Positions 16,864 through 23,839 of a stretch of DNA of 64,000 nt are shown here, one piece after another. Position numbers and translations under genes: made by a program. Source of the stretch: DATCJA01 sp963814955 (lineage in GTDB: Bacteria > Acidobacteriota > Vicinamibacteria > Vicinamibacterales > UBA2999); NCBI GenBank assembly GCA_963814955.1, contig CAWFEX010000001.1, forward strand, positions 248,001 to 312,000, given 5' to 3'. The notes beneath the pieces were generated by a model, which saw only the letters and a program-made list of their open reading frames with translations, ran no database searches and was not told the origin of the DNA. The first letter of the stretch is position 1, and the number at the start of each line of letters is the position of its first letter.

Positions 16864-17892
16864 ATGACGATGAGAGGGAAGCAGGTTCTCGCCGGCATTT
16901 GTCTGTTCGTCGTGCCATCGATGGTGACGGCTCAAGCGCCGCCGAAGATTCATGAGCTGAAAGCCTCGGTTGCCACGGTCCACCGCGGATTCTTCGACGC
17001 CTCGCTCAAACCCGTCCTGACGATCGACTCCGGCGACATCGTCCGCCTCGAGACGGCCACCGGCAACCCGCGCTATTTCGAGAGCCTCGGCGTGCCGAGG
17101 GAGAAGATTCCCGCCGAGCTCTACGCTGTTTTCGAAGGTGTAGAAGGCACCGGGCGGGGCGACCACACACTCAATGGACCCATCGCGATCCGCGGCGCGG
17201 AACCTGGTGACATGCTGGAAATCCGCGTCCGCGCGGTTGACGTGCGGCTGCCAATCGCGGGACAGGGTTTCGTGCCGAACCGCGGTCTGCTGCCAGATGA
17301 ATTCCCCTACGCGAAAGACCGCGTGCTGTGGATCGACCTGACCCGTAAGACCGTCGAGTACGCGCCTGGTGTAGAGGTGCCGATCAAACCATTCTGGGGC
17401 GTCATCGGTGTCGCGCCGCCGCCGAGGATGGGTCGCGTGCCGAGTGGGCCGCCCAATGTTTTCGGTGGAAATCTCGACAACCGGGATCTCGGTGCGGGAA
17501 GCACGCTGTACTTGCCCGTTCACGTGCCCGGCGCGCTGCTGTCGGTCGGCGATGGTCACGCCGTCCAGGGATACGGTGAGGTGTGCCTGTCCGCGGTGGA
17601 AGCGTCGCTCCGGGGTGAGATTCAAGTCGTGCTGCACAAGAAGGGCGACATTCGGTGGCCGCGTGCCGAGACCGCGACGCACTACATCACAATGGGGCTT
17701 GACGCCGACCTCGACGAGGCGGCAAAGATCGCCACACGCGAGATGCTCGACTTCCTTGTGAAGAACAAAGGGCTGACGCGAGACGACGCTTACATGCTGG
17801 CGAGCGCAGCAATGGATCTGATCGTGACCCAGGCAGTGGATGGCACCAAGGGTATCCACGCCATGATCCCGAAGAGCATCTTCCGGAAATAA
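16864..17892 (+). CDS. exported acetamidase/formamidase family protein
   Basis: 342 residues; ATG 16864 with GGGAG upstream, then a signal peptide ending near SMVTA. The family is recognised from VHRGFFDASLKPVLTIDSGDIV, GDHTLNGPIAIRGAEPGDML, VGDGHAVQGYGEVCLSAVE and THYITMGLDADLDEAAKIA. Members hydrolyse formamide, acetamide and related short amides to ammonia and the acid. The usual enzymes are cytosolic, so export is unusual and suggests periplasmic amide turnover. It sits between a cupin and a carboxymuconolactone decarboxylase-like gene, all in one direction with gaps of 42-49 bp, consistent with an operon. Confidence 0.88.
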   Translation: MTMRGKQVLAGICLFVVPSMVTAQAPPKIHELKASVATVHRGFFDASLKPVLTIDSGDIVRLETATGNPRYFESLGVPREKIPAELYAVFEGVEGTGRGDHTLNGPIAIRGAEPGDMLEIRVRAVDVRLPIAGQGFVPNRGLLPDEFPYAKDRVLWIDLTRKTVEYAPGVEVPIKPFWGVIGVAPPPRMGRVPSGPPNVFGGNLDNRDLGAGSTLYLPVHVPGALLSVGDGHAVQGYGEVCLSAVEASLRGEIQVVLHKKGDIRWPRAETATHYITMGLDADLDEAAKIATREMLDFLVKNKGLTRDDAYMLASAAMDLIVTQAVDGTKGIHAMIPKSIFRK

Positions 17893-17941
17893 CATAAGCG
17901 GACGCCACGACTTGGTTCGCACTCTCGAAGGGAGTCGTAAC

Positions 17942-18559
17942 ATGATCAAGCATTTATTGACGCTCGTTGTCTCCCTGACTTTCTGCTTGAGCGCGTACGC
18001 TCAGGATCGTCTGCCGCCCATCCCGCCCGAGAAGATGAGCGATGCCCAGAAGAAGGCGGCGGCGGAATACATGGCCGCGCGCGGGCCGCTCAGCGGTCCC
18101 TGGAACGTGCTCCTGCGAAGCCCGGACCTGATTAACCGGCAGCGGGGTGTGAGCGACTACGTGCGATTCAACAGCGTCCTCTCACCGAAGCTGTCAGAGT
18201 TCGTCATTCTTATCACCGCACGTCATTGGGCGCAGCAGTATGTGTGGAACGCGCACCACCCCGCCGCGCTGAAAGGCGGACTGAATCCGGAGATCGCCAA
18301 GGCAGTCGCAGAAGGACGCCGCCCGCATCAGATGGCGGAGGACGAAGAAATCGCCTACGACTTCAGCATCGAGCTGCAGCGCAACCACAGCGTGAGCGAT
18401 GCCACGTACGCCAGAGCCCTGGCGAAGTTCGGAGAGCGTGGCATCGTCGACATGATCGGTCTCACAGGGCATTACACGACGATTTCGATGGTGTTGAACA
18501 CGGCGCGTACGGGACTTCCGGCGGACGCGACGCCGGCGCTTACCCCGTTTCGATGGTGA
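17942..18559 (+). CDS. exported carboxymuconolactone decarboxylase-like protein
   Basis: 205 residues from ATG 17942 (GAAGGGAG upstream). The signal peptide MIKHLLTLVVSLTFCLSAYA is followed by an all-helical AhpD/CMD-like domain: SPKLSEFVILITARHWAQQYVWNAHH and AYDFSIELQRNHSVSDATY. The AhpD CxxC pair is absent, so thiol peroxidase chemistry is unlikely; gamma-carboxymuconolactone decarboxylase-type or unknown activity is more plausible. It closely resembles the protein encoded at 28285-28863, which lacks an obvious signal peptide. Confidence 0.82.
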   Translation: MIKHLLTLVVSLTFCLSAYAQDRLPPIPPEKMSDAQKKAAAEYMAARGPLSGPWNVLLRSPDLINRQRGVSDYVRFNSVLSPKLSEFVILITARHWAQQYVWNAHHPAALKGGLNPEIAKAVAEGRRPHQMAEDEEIAYDFSIELQRNHSVSDATYARALAKFGERGIVDMIGLTGHYTTISMVLNTARTGLPADATPALTPFRW

Positions 18560-18567
18560 GGCGACGC

Positions 18568-18600
18568 CAGGCCTCAGGCCTCAGGCCTCAGGAATCAGGG
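18568..18600. repeat. heptanucleotide array (CAGGCCT)
   Basis: Three exact CAGGCCT units (18568-18588), a variant CAGGAAT and a partial fifth unit. It ends 5 nt before the ATG of the VOC gene and occupies the place of its ribosome binding site (the last unit gives CAGGGGAAC). The same unit occurs at 50087-50121. Confidence 0.85.
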
Positions 18601-18605
18601 GAACG

Positions 18606-19325
18606 ATGCAAACCGAAACGTTGACATTCGATCAGGTACACCTTGGCGTGCCGGACCCAGAGGCGGCGGCGCGATGGTATGTGGAGCATCTGGGAGCGGC
18701 GCCAGGCGACCATGTCGATCGCATCTGGTTCGGGACGACGCGCATCATCTTTCTGCAGAATGCGACGCCTGCGCCGAGTCACGGCGCCGCCATCGACCAC
18801 TTTGCGCTGTCGTGTAGCGACGTACAAGCCAAGGTTCGGGCGCTCGAAGGTTCCGGCATGCGAGTGACGACCCCGGTCAGCGATATGCCCGGTCTCGGCA
18901 GGTACGCCTTTATCGAGGACCCCTGGGGCGCCAGGATCCAGCTTGTGGAAGAGGACGGCGCGCTCGCCTTTCATCATGTGCATCTGAAGGTGCCGGATCC
19001 TGACGCGACACGGGCCTGGTACCTTGACCGATTCGGCGGTACGGCGGCGAAGCTCAAGGGCCAGCTCGACGGCATCAAGTACGGGGACGTGTGGCTCTTT
19101 TTGGAGCAGGGTGCGTCCGTGCCGAGTCGCGGACACACGATCGATCACGTCGGTTGGCGTATGTCCGATCTCCTCACAAAGGCGACGGAACTGAAGGCGA
19201 AGGGCGGCCTCACGTTCACGACCGAGCCGAAGCCGGGCCCTCCGGGCGCGTTTTCACCGGTTCTGATGTCGTTCGCGGAAGACCCGTGGGGAGTCAAGAT
19301 CGAGCTGTTGCAGCGCGGGGAGTAA
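18606..19325 (+). CDS. two-domain VOC (glyoxalase-like) protein
   Basis: 239 residues, no signal peptide. Two VOC modules: the first about 1-115 (FDQVHLGVPDPEAAARWYVE ... RYAFIEDPWGARIQLVE), the second about 118-235 (HHVHLKVPDPDATRAWYLDR ... SFAEDPWGVKIELL). Both keep an N-terminal His and a C-terminal Glu in the positions where VOC enzymes bind metal. Possible roles are dioxygenase, epimerase or detoxification; none can be chosen from sequence. A CAGGCCT heptamer array stands directly before the ATG. Confidence 0.82.
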   Translation: MQTETLTFDQVHLGVPDPEAAARWYVEHLGAAPGDHVDRIWFGTTRIIFLQNATPAPSHGAAIDHFALSCSDVQAKVRALEGSGMRVTTPVSDMPGLGRYAFIEDPWGARIQLVEEDGALAFHHVHLKVPDPDATRAWYLDRFGGTAAKLKGQLDGIKYGDVWLFLEQGASVPSRGHTIDHVGWRMSDLLTKATELKAKGGLTFTTEPKPGPPGAFSPVLMSFAEDPWGVKIELLQRGE

Positions 19326-19447
19326 GAGCTCACACCTGAGTTACGTGGGGCCGGCATCGTTTGTTGGTTTATGATTGCCGGCAAATTGCGCTTCTCGGCT
19401 TGGCGCACGCCGGCGCCGTCGCGCGAGGCAGTACAAGGAGGCTGGTT

Positions 19448-20761
19448 ATGTTTCGCACCTTGAGTCGCCTGGGAGTTGTTGTCGCACTGGGTGTCTTCAT
19501 CGCGAGCGGCGTCGTTTTCGAGCGATCGGCCGCCCAGGCGCCGCAGGGCGGCGTCACGGCACTGACAGGTGTGCGGATCATCGACGGCACCGGCCGCGCT
19601 CCTGTCGAGCAGGGCACCATTCTCATCAGCAACGGCCGCATCACGGCGGCCGGCGCGTCCTCCTCGGTGCAGGTTCCCGCAGGCGCCACGCGGGTGGACC
19701 TTGCCGGCAAGACGGTGATGCCAGGCATGGTCAACGCCCACGCGCACGTCCAGAATCAGACGAAAACCATGCCGGCACGAGAGGATCTCATCCGGCGCCT
19801 GCGGATGTACGCGAACTACGGGATCACCACCGCCGTGAGCCTTGGCCAGGTCAACGAGGAGGAGCAGGCGGAAGTCATCAAGCTGCGCGACGAACAGGAT
19901 CGCATCGCGCTGGATCGCGCGCGCGTCTATACGTCGGGCCCCAGCATCCGGAACCAGAAGACCACCGACGAGGTGCGTCAGACGGTCAATCGCTACGCCG
20001 ACGCGAAGGTCGACCGAATCAAGACGCACGTGGCCAACAACATGACCCCCGACGTGTACGCCGCCCTGATCGACCAGGCGCACAAGCGCAATCTGCGCGC
20101 GGCGGCGCACATCTTCTTCCTCAAGGAAGCGGAAATGGTCCTCGAACGAGGGGTCGATGTCATTGCCCACAGCGTCCGCGATGTAGACGTCACGCCAGCG
20201 TTCATCGCAGAGATGAAGAAGCGCAACGTGGGATACATCCCCACGCTCACGCGCGATCTCTCGCTCATCGTGTACGAGACCACGCCGGCCTTCTTCAAGG
20301 ATCCGTTCTTCCTGCGCGGCATCTCGGTGTTTGGTGAGCAGGTCAAACTGGTCAGCGAGCCTGCGTATCAACAGAAGATGCGCGAGAACCCGCAGACGAA
20401 AGTCATCAAGGACGCGCTCGCCCAGGGGACGCGCAACCTGAAGCTGCTGTCGGACGGCGGGGTGACGATTGCCATGGGAACCGACAGCGGCACCGACGAG
20501 GGGCGCTGGCAGGGGTATTTCGAGCAGGTCGAAATCGAGATGATGGTCAAGGCGGGGATGACGCCGATGCAGGTACTGGTCGCCTCCACGAGCGCCGCCG
20601 CGCGCGTGTCGGGCCTCGATCATGTCGGTACGATTGCGCCTGGCAAGGCCGCCGATCTGCTGGTCCTCGACGCGAATCCGCTGCAGGACATTCTCAACAC
20701 GCGGAAGATCCATTCGGTGTGGGTTGCCGGGCGTCGCATGGGGGCGACCGGGACGAACTGA
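19448..20761 (+). CDS. exported amidohydrolase (imidazolonepropionase-like)
   Basis: 437 residues from ATG 19448, chosen for AAGGAGG upstream and the signal peptide MFRTLSRLGVVVALGVFIAS that follows. The amidohydrolase_1 barrel shows GKTVMPGMVNAHAHVQ (metal HxH), RIKTHVANN (candidate carboxylated Lys), AAAHIFFLKEAEMVLERGVD, VIAHSVRDVDV and MGTDSGTDEGRWQGYF, closing with HVGTIAPGKAADLLVLDANP. This group acts as prolidase-like dipeptidases or cyclic amide hydrolases; the substrate is open. A GNAT gene follows or slightly overlaps the 3' end. Confidence 0.85.
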   Translation: MFRTLSRLGVVVALGVFIASGVVFERSAAQAPQGGVTALTGVRIIDGTGRAPVEQGTILISNGRITAAGASSSVQVPAGATRVDLAGKTVMPGMVNAHAHVQNQTKTMPAREDLIRRLRMYANYGITTAVSLGQVNEEEQAEVIKLRDEQDRIALDRARVYTSGPSIRNQKTTDEVRQTVNRYADAKVDRIKTHVANNMTPDVYAALIDQAHKRNLRAAAHIFFLKEAEMVLERGVDVIAHSVRDVDVTPAFIAEMKKRNVGYIPTLTRDLSLIVYETTPAFFKDPFFLRGISVFGEQVKLVSEPAYQQKMRENPQTKVIKDALAQGTRNLKLLSDGGVTIAMGTDSGTDEGRWQGYFEQVEIEMMVKAGMTPMQVLVASTSAAARVSGLDHVGTIAPGKAADLLVLDANPLQDILNTRKIHSVWVAGRRMGATGTN

Positions 20762-20769
20762 CGGACCAT

Positions 20770-21216
20770 TTGGGCATCGCGGAGCTGTCGCCGGAGTTTG
20801 AGATATCGACGGACGTCACGCGCCTCGACATCGCGCTGATCCATGATTTCCTGAGCCGATCCTATTGGGCTCAGGGACGCAGGCGCACCGTCGTCGAGCG
20901 CGCCATCAGGAACTCCCTGTGCTTCGGAGTGTACCGACAGGAGCATCAGGTCGCGTTCGCTCGCGTGGTGACGGACCGCGCGGTGTTCGCGTACCTGATG
21001 GATGTCTTCGTTCTGCCGGAATATCGGGGCCGCGGCATTTCGAAGGCGCTGATGCGCACCATCCTCGATCATCCGGACCTGCAGAATCTCCGTGTGTTCC
21101 TGCTGGCGACTCGCGATGCGCACGGGCTGTATGAGAGGTTCGGGTTTCGATCGCTCGACGACGTCGGTCGCTTCATGGCGGTTCAGGATCCCGACAGCGA
21201 CAGCCGCGCACAATGA
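20770..21216 (+). CDS. GNAT family N-acetyltransferase
   Basis: 148 residues if TTG 20770 is the start; GTG 20719, inside the previous gene, is an alternative that adds 17 residues. The GNAT fold is evident from FLSRSYWAQGRRRTVVERAI, VAFARVVTDRAVFAYLMDVF, and the acetyl-CoA loop LPEYRGRGISKALMRTIL (R/Q-x-x-G-x-G/A), ending in LYERFGFRSLDD. Proteins of this subgroup are cytosolic and usually small-molecule or self-resistance acetyltransferases. It is one of few soluble cytosolic proteins in this stretch. Confidence 0.82.
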   Translation: MGIAELSPEFEISTDVTRLDIALIHDFLSRSYWAQGRRRTVVERAIRNSLCFGVYRQEHQVAFARVVTDRAVFAYLMDVFVLPEYRGRGISKALMRTILDHPDLQNLRVFLLATRDAHGLYERFGFRSLDDVGRFMAVQDPDSDSRAQ

Positions 21217-21297
21217 TTCTTGACGCCGGTCGGGTTGTCCTGGGCCGCAGGAATCCGCGGACCGCGACGTCCTATGTGTGCGAACACAGGAGGTGAT

Positions 21298-22120
21298 ATG
21301 AACGTCCGTCTTATCTGGTACAGCGTAGCGGTCGTGGCGGTCGTCGGCTTCTTCGCGGCACAGCGCGTGGCAAGTCAGGCGGGACGGACTGCTGGCGCGG
21401 CCGCCAATCCGCAACTGGTCGACGACCTCGTCGTGGGCAATCGCATTCTCGCGAACGAAAACATCCTCGACGGCCTGGGTCATATCAGCGTTCGCCACGA
21501 TCAGAATCCGAACCGGTTTCTGCTGTCGCGCGATCTTGCACCGGCGCTCGTCACCGCTGCCGACCTCATTGAGTACGACCTGGATGGCAACCCGGTGAGT
21601 GACAAGCGCCAGGGATACCAGGAGCGGTTCATCCACGCGGCAATCTACAAGGCGCGGCCCGATGTCAGGTCCGTCGTCCATGCGCACACGCCATCGGTGC
21701 TGGTGTTTGCCGACTCCAGCATCCCGCTGCGACCCATGTACCACATGGCAGCGTTTCTGGCGGCCGGCGTGCCGAACTACGAAATCCGCAAAGTGCCGGG
21801 CTCCGTCGGTATGCTGGTGAACAACAATCAGCTCGCCACTCGCGCTCGCGCAGACGCTGGGCGACAAGGCCGTCGCGCTCATGCGCGGCCACGGCGTCGT
21901 CATCGTCGGACCTGATATTCCCGAGGCCGTGAGCCGCAGCATCTTTCTCGATGTCAATGCGCGCGTGCAGATGCAGGCCACGGCGCTTGGCGGGACCGTG
22001 TCGTATGTGAGCCAGCAGGACATCGGGCCTGCGCCGCCGACGGGGGGCCGACAGGCGGGCCCCGGCGGCACGTATCCCCGAAGCTGGCCGTTCTGGAAAG
22101 CGCGCGCGATGGGAAAGTAG
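21298..22120 (+). pseudogene. exported class II aldolase/adducin protein, frameshifted
   Basis: ATG 21298 follows AGGAGG and starts a signal peptide. The first frame runs through the aldolase domain (GLGHISVRHDQNPNRFL, RSVVHAHTPSVLVFADSS) and loses sense near 21840 at CTCGCCACTCGCG. The next frame continues with ALAQTLGDKAVALMRGHGVVIVG and finishes at the TAG 22118-22120. One extra base explains it. Metal-ligand histidines (HAH, GHG) are present across the two halves. Class II aldolases of the L-fuculose-phosphate/RhaD/AraD type cleave or epimerise sugar phosphates; an exported version is unusual. It may be intact in the cell if the extra base is a sequencing error. The stop TAG is also the first part of a hairpin. 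Confidence 0.8.
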
Positions 22121-22141
22121 AGCGCACGCTTTAGCGTGCGC
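22117..22141 (+). repeat. TAG-stem-TTTA hairpin overlapping a stop codon
   Basis: GTAGA precedes GCGCACGC-TTTA-GCGTGCGC. The TAG (22118-22120) is the stop codon of the aldolase frame. The same stem with a TTCA loop occurs at 34793-34817. Confidence 0.85.
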
Positions 22142-22147
22142 GTAGGC

Positions 22148-22185
22148 TCAAAGGAGGTCAAAGGTCAAAGGTCAAAGGTAAGGAG
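22148..22185. repeat. heptanucleotide array (TCAAAGG)
   Basis: TCAAAGG at 22148, a 3-nt AGG break, then three exact units 22158-22178 and TAAGGAG. The unit is the reverse complement of CCTTTGA at 875-937. The last unit supplies the AAGGAG ribosome binding site of the RidA gene. Confidence 0.85.
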
Positions 22186-22187
22186 TC

Positions 22188-22685
22188 ATGATGACTAGTC
22201 GCGCTCGCGCTGCCATCCTGGCCGGCATTGCCGGAGTGGTCCTTGGAATCGTGGCGACGCTTCTCGCGCAAGGTGATGGGGATTCGACGTCACAGCCCGT
22301 GGCCGCCCGCCGGGTCATCCGTCCAGAACGTGCACCGAACACCGGTCTGCCGTTCAGTCCAGGCATCCAGGTGGGAAACACGTTGTATCTTGCAGGCCAC
22401 CTCGGACGCGATCCGGTCACATCGCAGCTCGTCACGGGCGGCATCGAGGCAGAAACGCGTCAGGCGATTGCCAACCTCGGAGAAGTGCTGAAGACGGCCG
22501 GCATGGGGTTCGAACACGTCACGACCGTGACGGTGTACATCACGAACTTCGACGAGTTCGAGAAATTCAACACGGTATACCGTGAGTTCTTCCCGAAGGA
22601 TCCTCCGGCCAGGGCCACCGTGCAGGTTGCGGCACTGAACGCGGGCGCGCGTGTGGAGCTGCAGATGATCGCAGTCAAAGACTAG
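22188..22685 (+). CDS. exported RidA (YjgF/L-PSP) family protein
   Basis: 165 residues; ATG 22188 (ATG also at 22191) sits 3 nt after TAAGGAG. A signal-anchor (RAAILAGIAGVVLGIVATLL) leads to a RidA domain: GLPFSPGIQVGNTLYLAGHLG, ETRQAIANLGEVLKTAGMGF, VTTVTVYITNFDEFEKFNTVY and PARATVQVAALNAGARVELQMIAV. The PARATVQ segment retains the arginine that binds the substrate carboxylate in canonical RidA, so imine/enamine deaminase activity is possible, but outside the cytosol. The stop TAG (22683-22685) starts a palindromic repeat. Confidence 0.85.
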   Translation: MMTSRARAAILAGIAGVVLGIVATLLAQGDGDSTSQPVAARRVIRPERAPNTGLPFSPGIQVGNTLYLAGHLGRDPVTSQLVTGGIEAETRQAIANLGEVLKTAGMGFEHVTTVTVYITNFDEFEKFNTVYREFFPKDPPARATVQVAALNAGARVELQMIAVKD

Positions 22686-22730
22686 CGAGGCTGCGCCCTC
22701 ATACCGGCGAGCGTGTGGCTCCGAGTCCCG
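22682..22730 (+). repeat. CTAGCGAGGC repeat, relative of 28097-28145
   Basis: Begins CTAGCGAGGC, continues with CCCTCATACCGG and GTGTGGCTCC. The copy at 28097-28145 has the same order and keeps a right arm GCCTCGCTAG that is degenerate here. The TAG is the RidA stop codon; the GTG of GTGTGGCTCC is the start codon used for the next gene. Confidence 0.65.
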
Positions 22731-23093
22731 TTATTCCTCATCGTCGTGTGGGCCGGCCTGCTGATCACATTCATGATCGTTCGCCCTGCCCCGAGCTCTT
22801 TCTTGTTCTGGGCGCTGATCGGCTCGGCGACAGCGATCGGCGGCGTGTACATGTTGCTGTCACATCGGGACAGCCGACAGGCCCAGAGTGAGGTAAACGC
22901 CTGGAATCGGAAAATCGGTCAACTCGCGAACATCCGCGATTTCGAAGACGACGGTCATCTGGCGGAGTATCTCGACGAGGCGGAACGGCGCAAGGTGATT
23001 GAAGAACTCGAGCGGATGCCGCCCGGTTCACGGAGCCTTCGAGGCGCGATCGGGAAGGTGGCCCCCGAGCTACTCAGAGACGACCCGTCGTGA
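22713..23093 (+). CDS. small membrane protein of unknown function
   Basis: 126 residues from GTG 22713. Two hydrophobic spans near the N-terminus (VPLFLIVVWAGLLITFMIV and FLFWALIGSATAIGGVYMLL) are followed by a charged helical tail, ending LERMPPGSRSLRGAIGKVAPE. I recognise no family. The start codon falls inside a dispersed repeat, so the original N-terminus may differ. Its 3' end overlaps the VOC start by 4 bp (GTGA), indicating translational coupling. Confidence 0.6.
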   Translation: MWLRVPLFLIVVWAGLLITFMIVRPAPSSFLFWALIGSATAIGGVYMLLSHRDSRQAQSEVNAWNRKIGQLANIRDFEDDGHLAEYLDEAERRKVIEELERMPPGSRSLRGAIGKVAPELLRDDPS

Positions 23094-23464
23094 CCGCGCT
23101 TCGAAACCCGCGCTACGTGATCGCCGTGCACGATCTCGAGCGATCGGCTCGGTACTACCACGACGTGCTCGGGTTCGAGGTGCGGGAGATCGGCGACCCT
23201 GGCTGGCGCTTCTTCGTCAGGGACGAATGTTTCATCATGGCCGGCGAATGCCCGGACGCCATGCCTGCAAGCGAGTTGGGCGATCACTCCTACTTTGCCT
23301 ACGTCGAAGTCGAGGATATCGACGGGCTGTATGGCGCAGTGATCGCGCAGGAGGGAACGATCATCAAGTCCCTCAGAAACGAACCATGGGGCATGAGAGA
23401 GTTCGGGGTTCGAACCGTCGACGGGCATCGAATCATGTTCGGGTGTCCAGCCGATGACCGATAA
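23090..23464 (+). CDS. VOC family protein (glyoxalase/bleomycin resistance fold)
   Basis: 124 residues from GTG 23090, overlapping the preceding stop. A single VOC module: VIAVHDLERSARYYHDVLGF, FVRDECFIMAGECPD, HSYFAYVEVEDIDGLY and VRTVDGHRIMFG. It probably dimerises to form a metal-binding cavity. Function could be small-molecule binding, lyase or drug sequestration; nothing narrows it. Last plus-strand gene before the opposing FAD oxidase gene. Confidence 0.8.
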   Translation: MTALRNPRYVIAVHDLERSARYYHDVLGFEVREIGDPGWRFFVRDECFIMAGECPDAMPASELGDHSYFAYVEVEDIDGLYGAVIAQEGTIIKSLRNEPWGMREFGVRTVDGHRIMFGCPADDR

Positions 23465-23566
23465 GCCGGATGCCCGCTGGCATCAGGGACATCCAGTGCC
23501 GCCCAAGGCGACGCCCAACGCGAGGCTCCGATTCAGGCTGACGGTTCCTCGGCTGTTCTGTCGGTA

Positions 23567-23839
23567 GCTGTTACGGCCGGTCGACATGCCGGCCGGCAGC
23601 CGCCTGCGCAAGCGCCAATCGCGGCGAAGCTGGAAATCGGGTGGAGCGAGAAGTCCGCGGCGAGTTCCTTCCCCGCGTTCTCGATGTATCGACTTGCCAC
23701 TGGCGTTTCGAGCCGCGTAACGGATGATGCAGCGAGTCAGCGGCTACTCGCCGCGGGAGCGAGAGAACGGCGAGCGAAAGCCGATTTCCGGCGCGCAGCG
23801 CCGAAGGCTGCGGGCCGGCAAGTCGATCGGCCGTGAAAC
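23567..23839 (-). repeat. ~270-bp element with terminal inverted repeats, copy C
   Basis: Termini 23570-23594 and 23813-23839 are complementary at about 21 of 25 positions (both contain GGCCG-TCGAC-TGCCGGCC with single changes). The interior aligns in patches with the elements at 59381-59647 and 59971-60247 (for example CCGGCCCGC, CGAGTAG-GCTGA, GAACTCGCCGC on the minus strand). It supplies the last ~90 codons and the stop of the FAD oxidase gene. A TAG hairpin lies about 12 bp from one end (23851-23879). Confidence 0.65.

Noticed and set aside
21836..21850. Programmed ribosomal frameshift in the aldolase gene
   Set aside because: No slippery heptamer or pseudoknot is evident, and similar one-base breaks occur in many unrelated genes of the window.
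23567..23839. Insertion sequence remnant with a transposase
   Set aside because: No transposase fragment is readable in any frame of any of the three copies.
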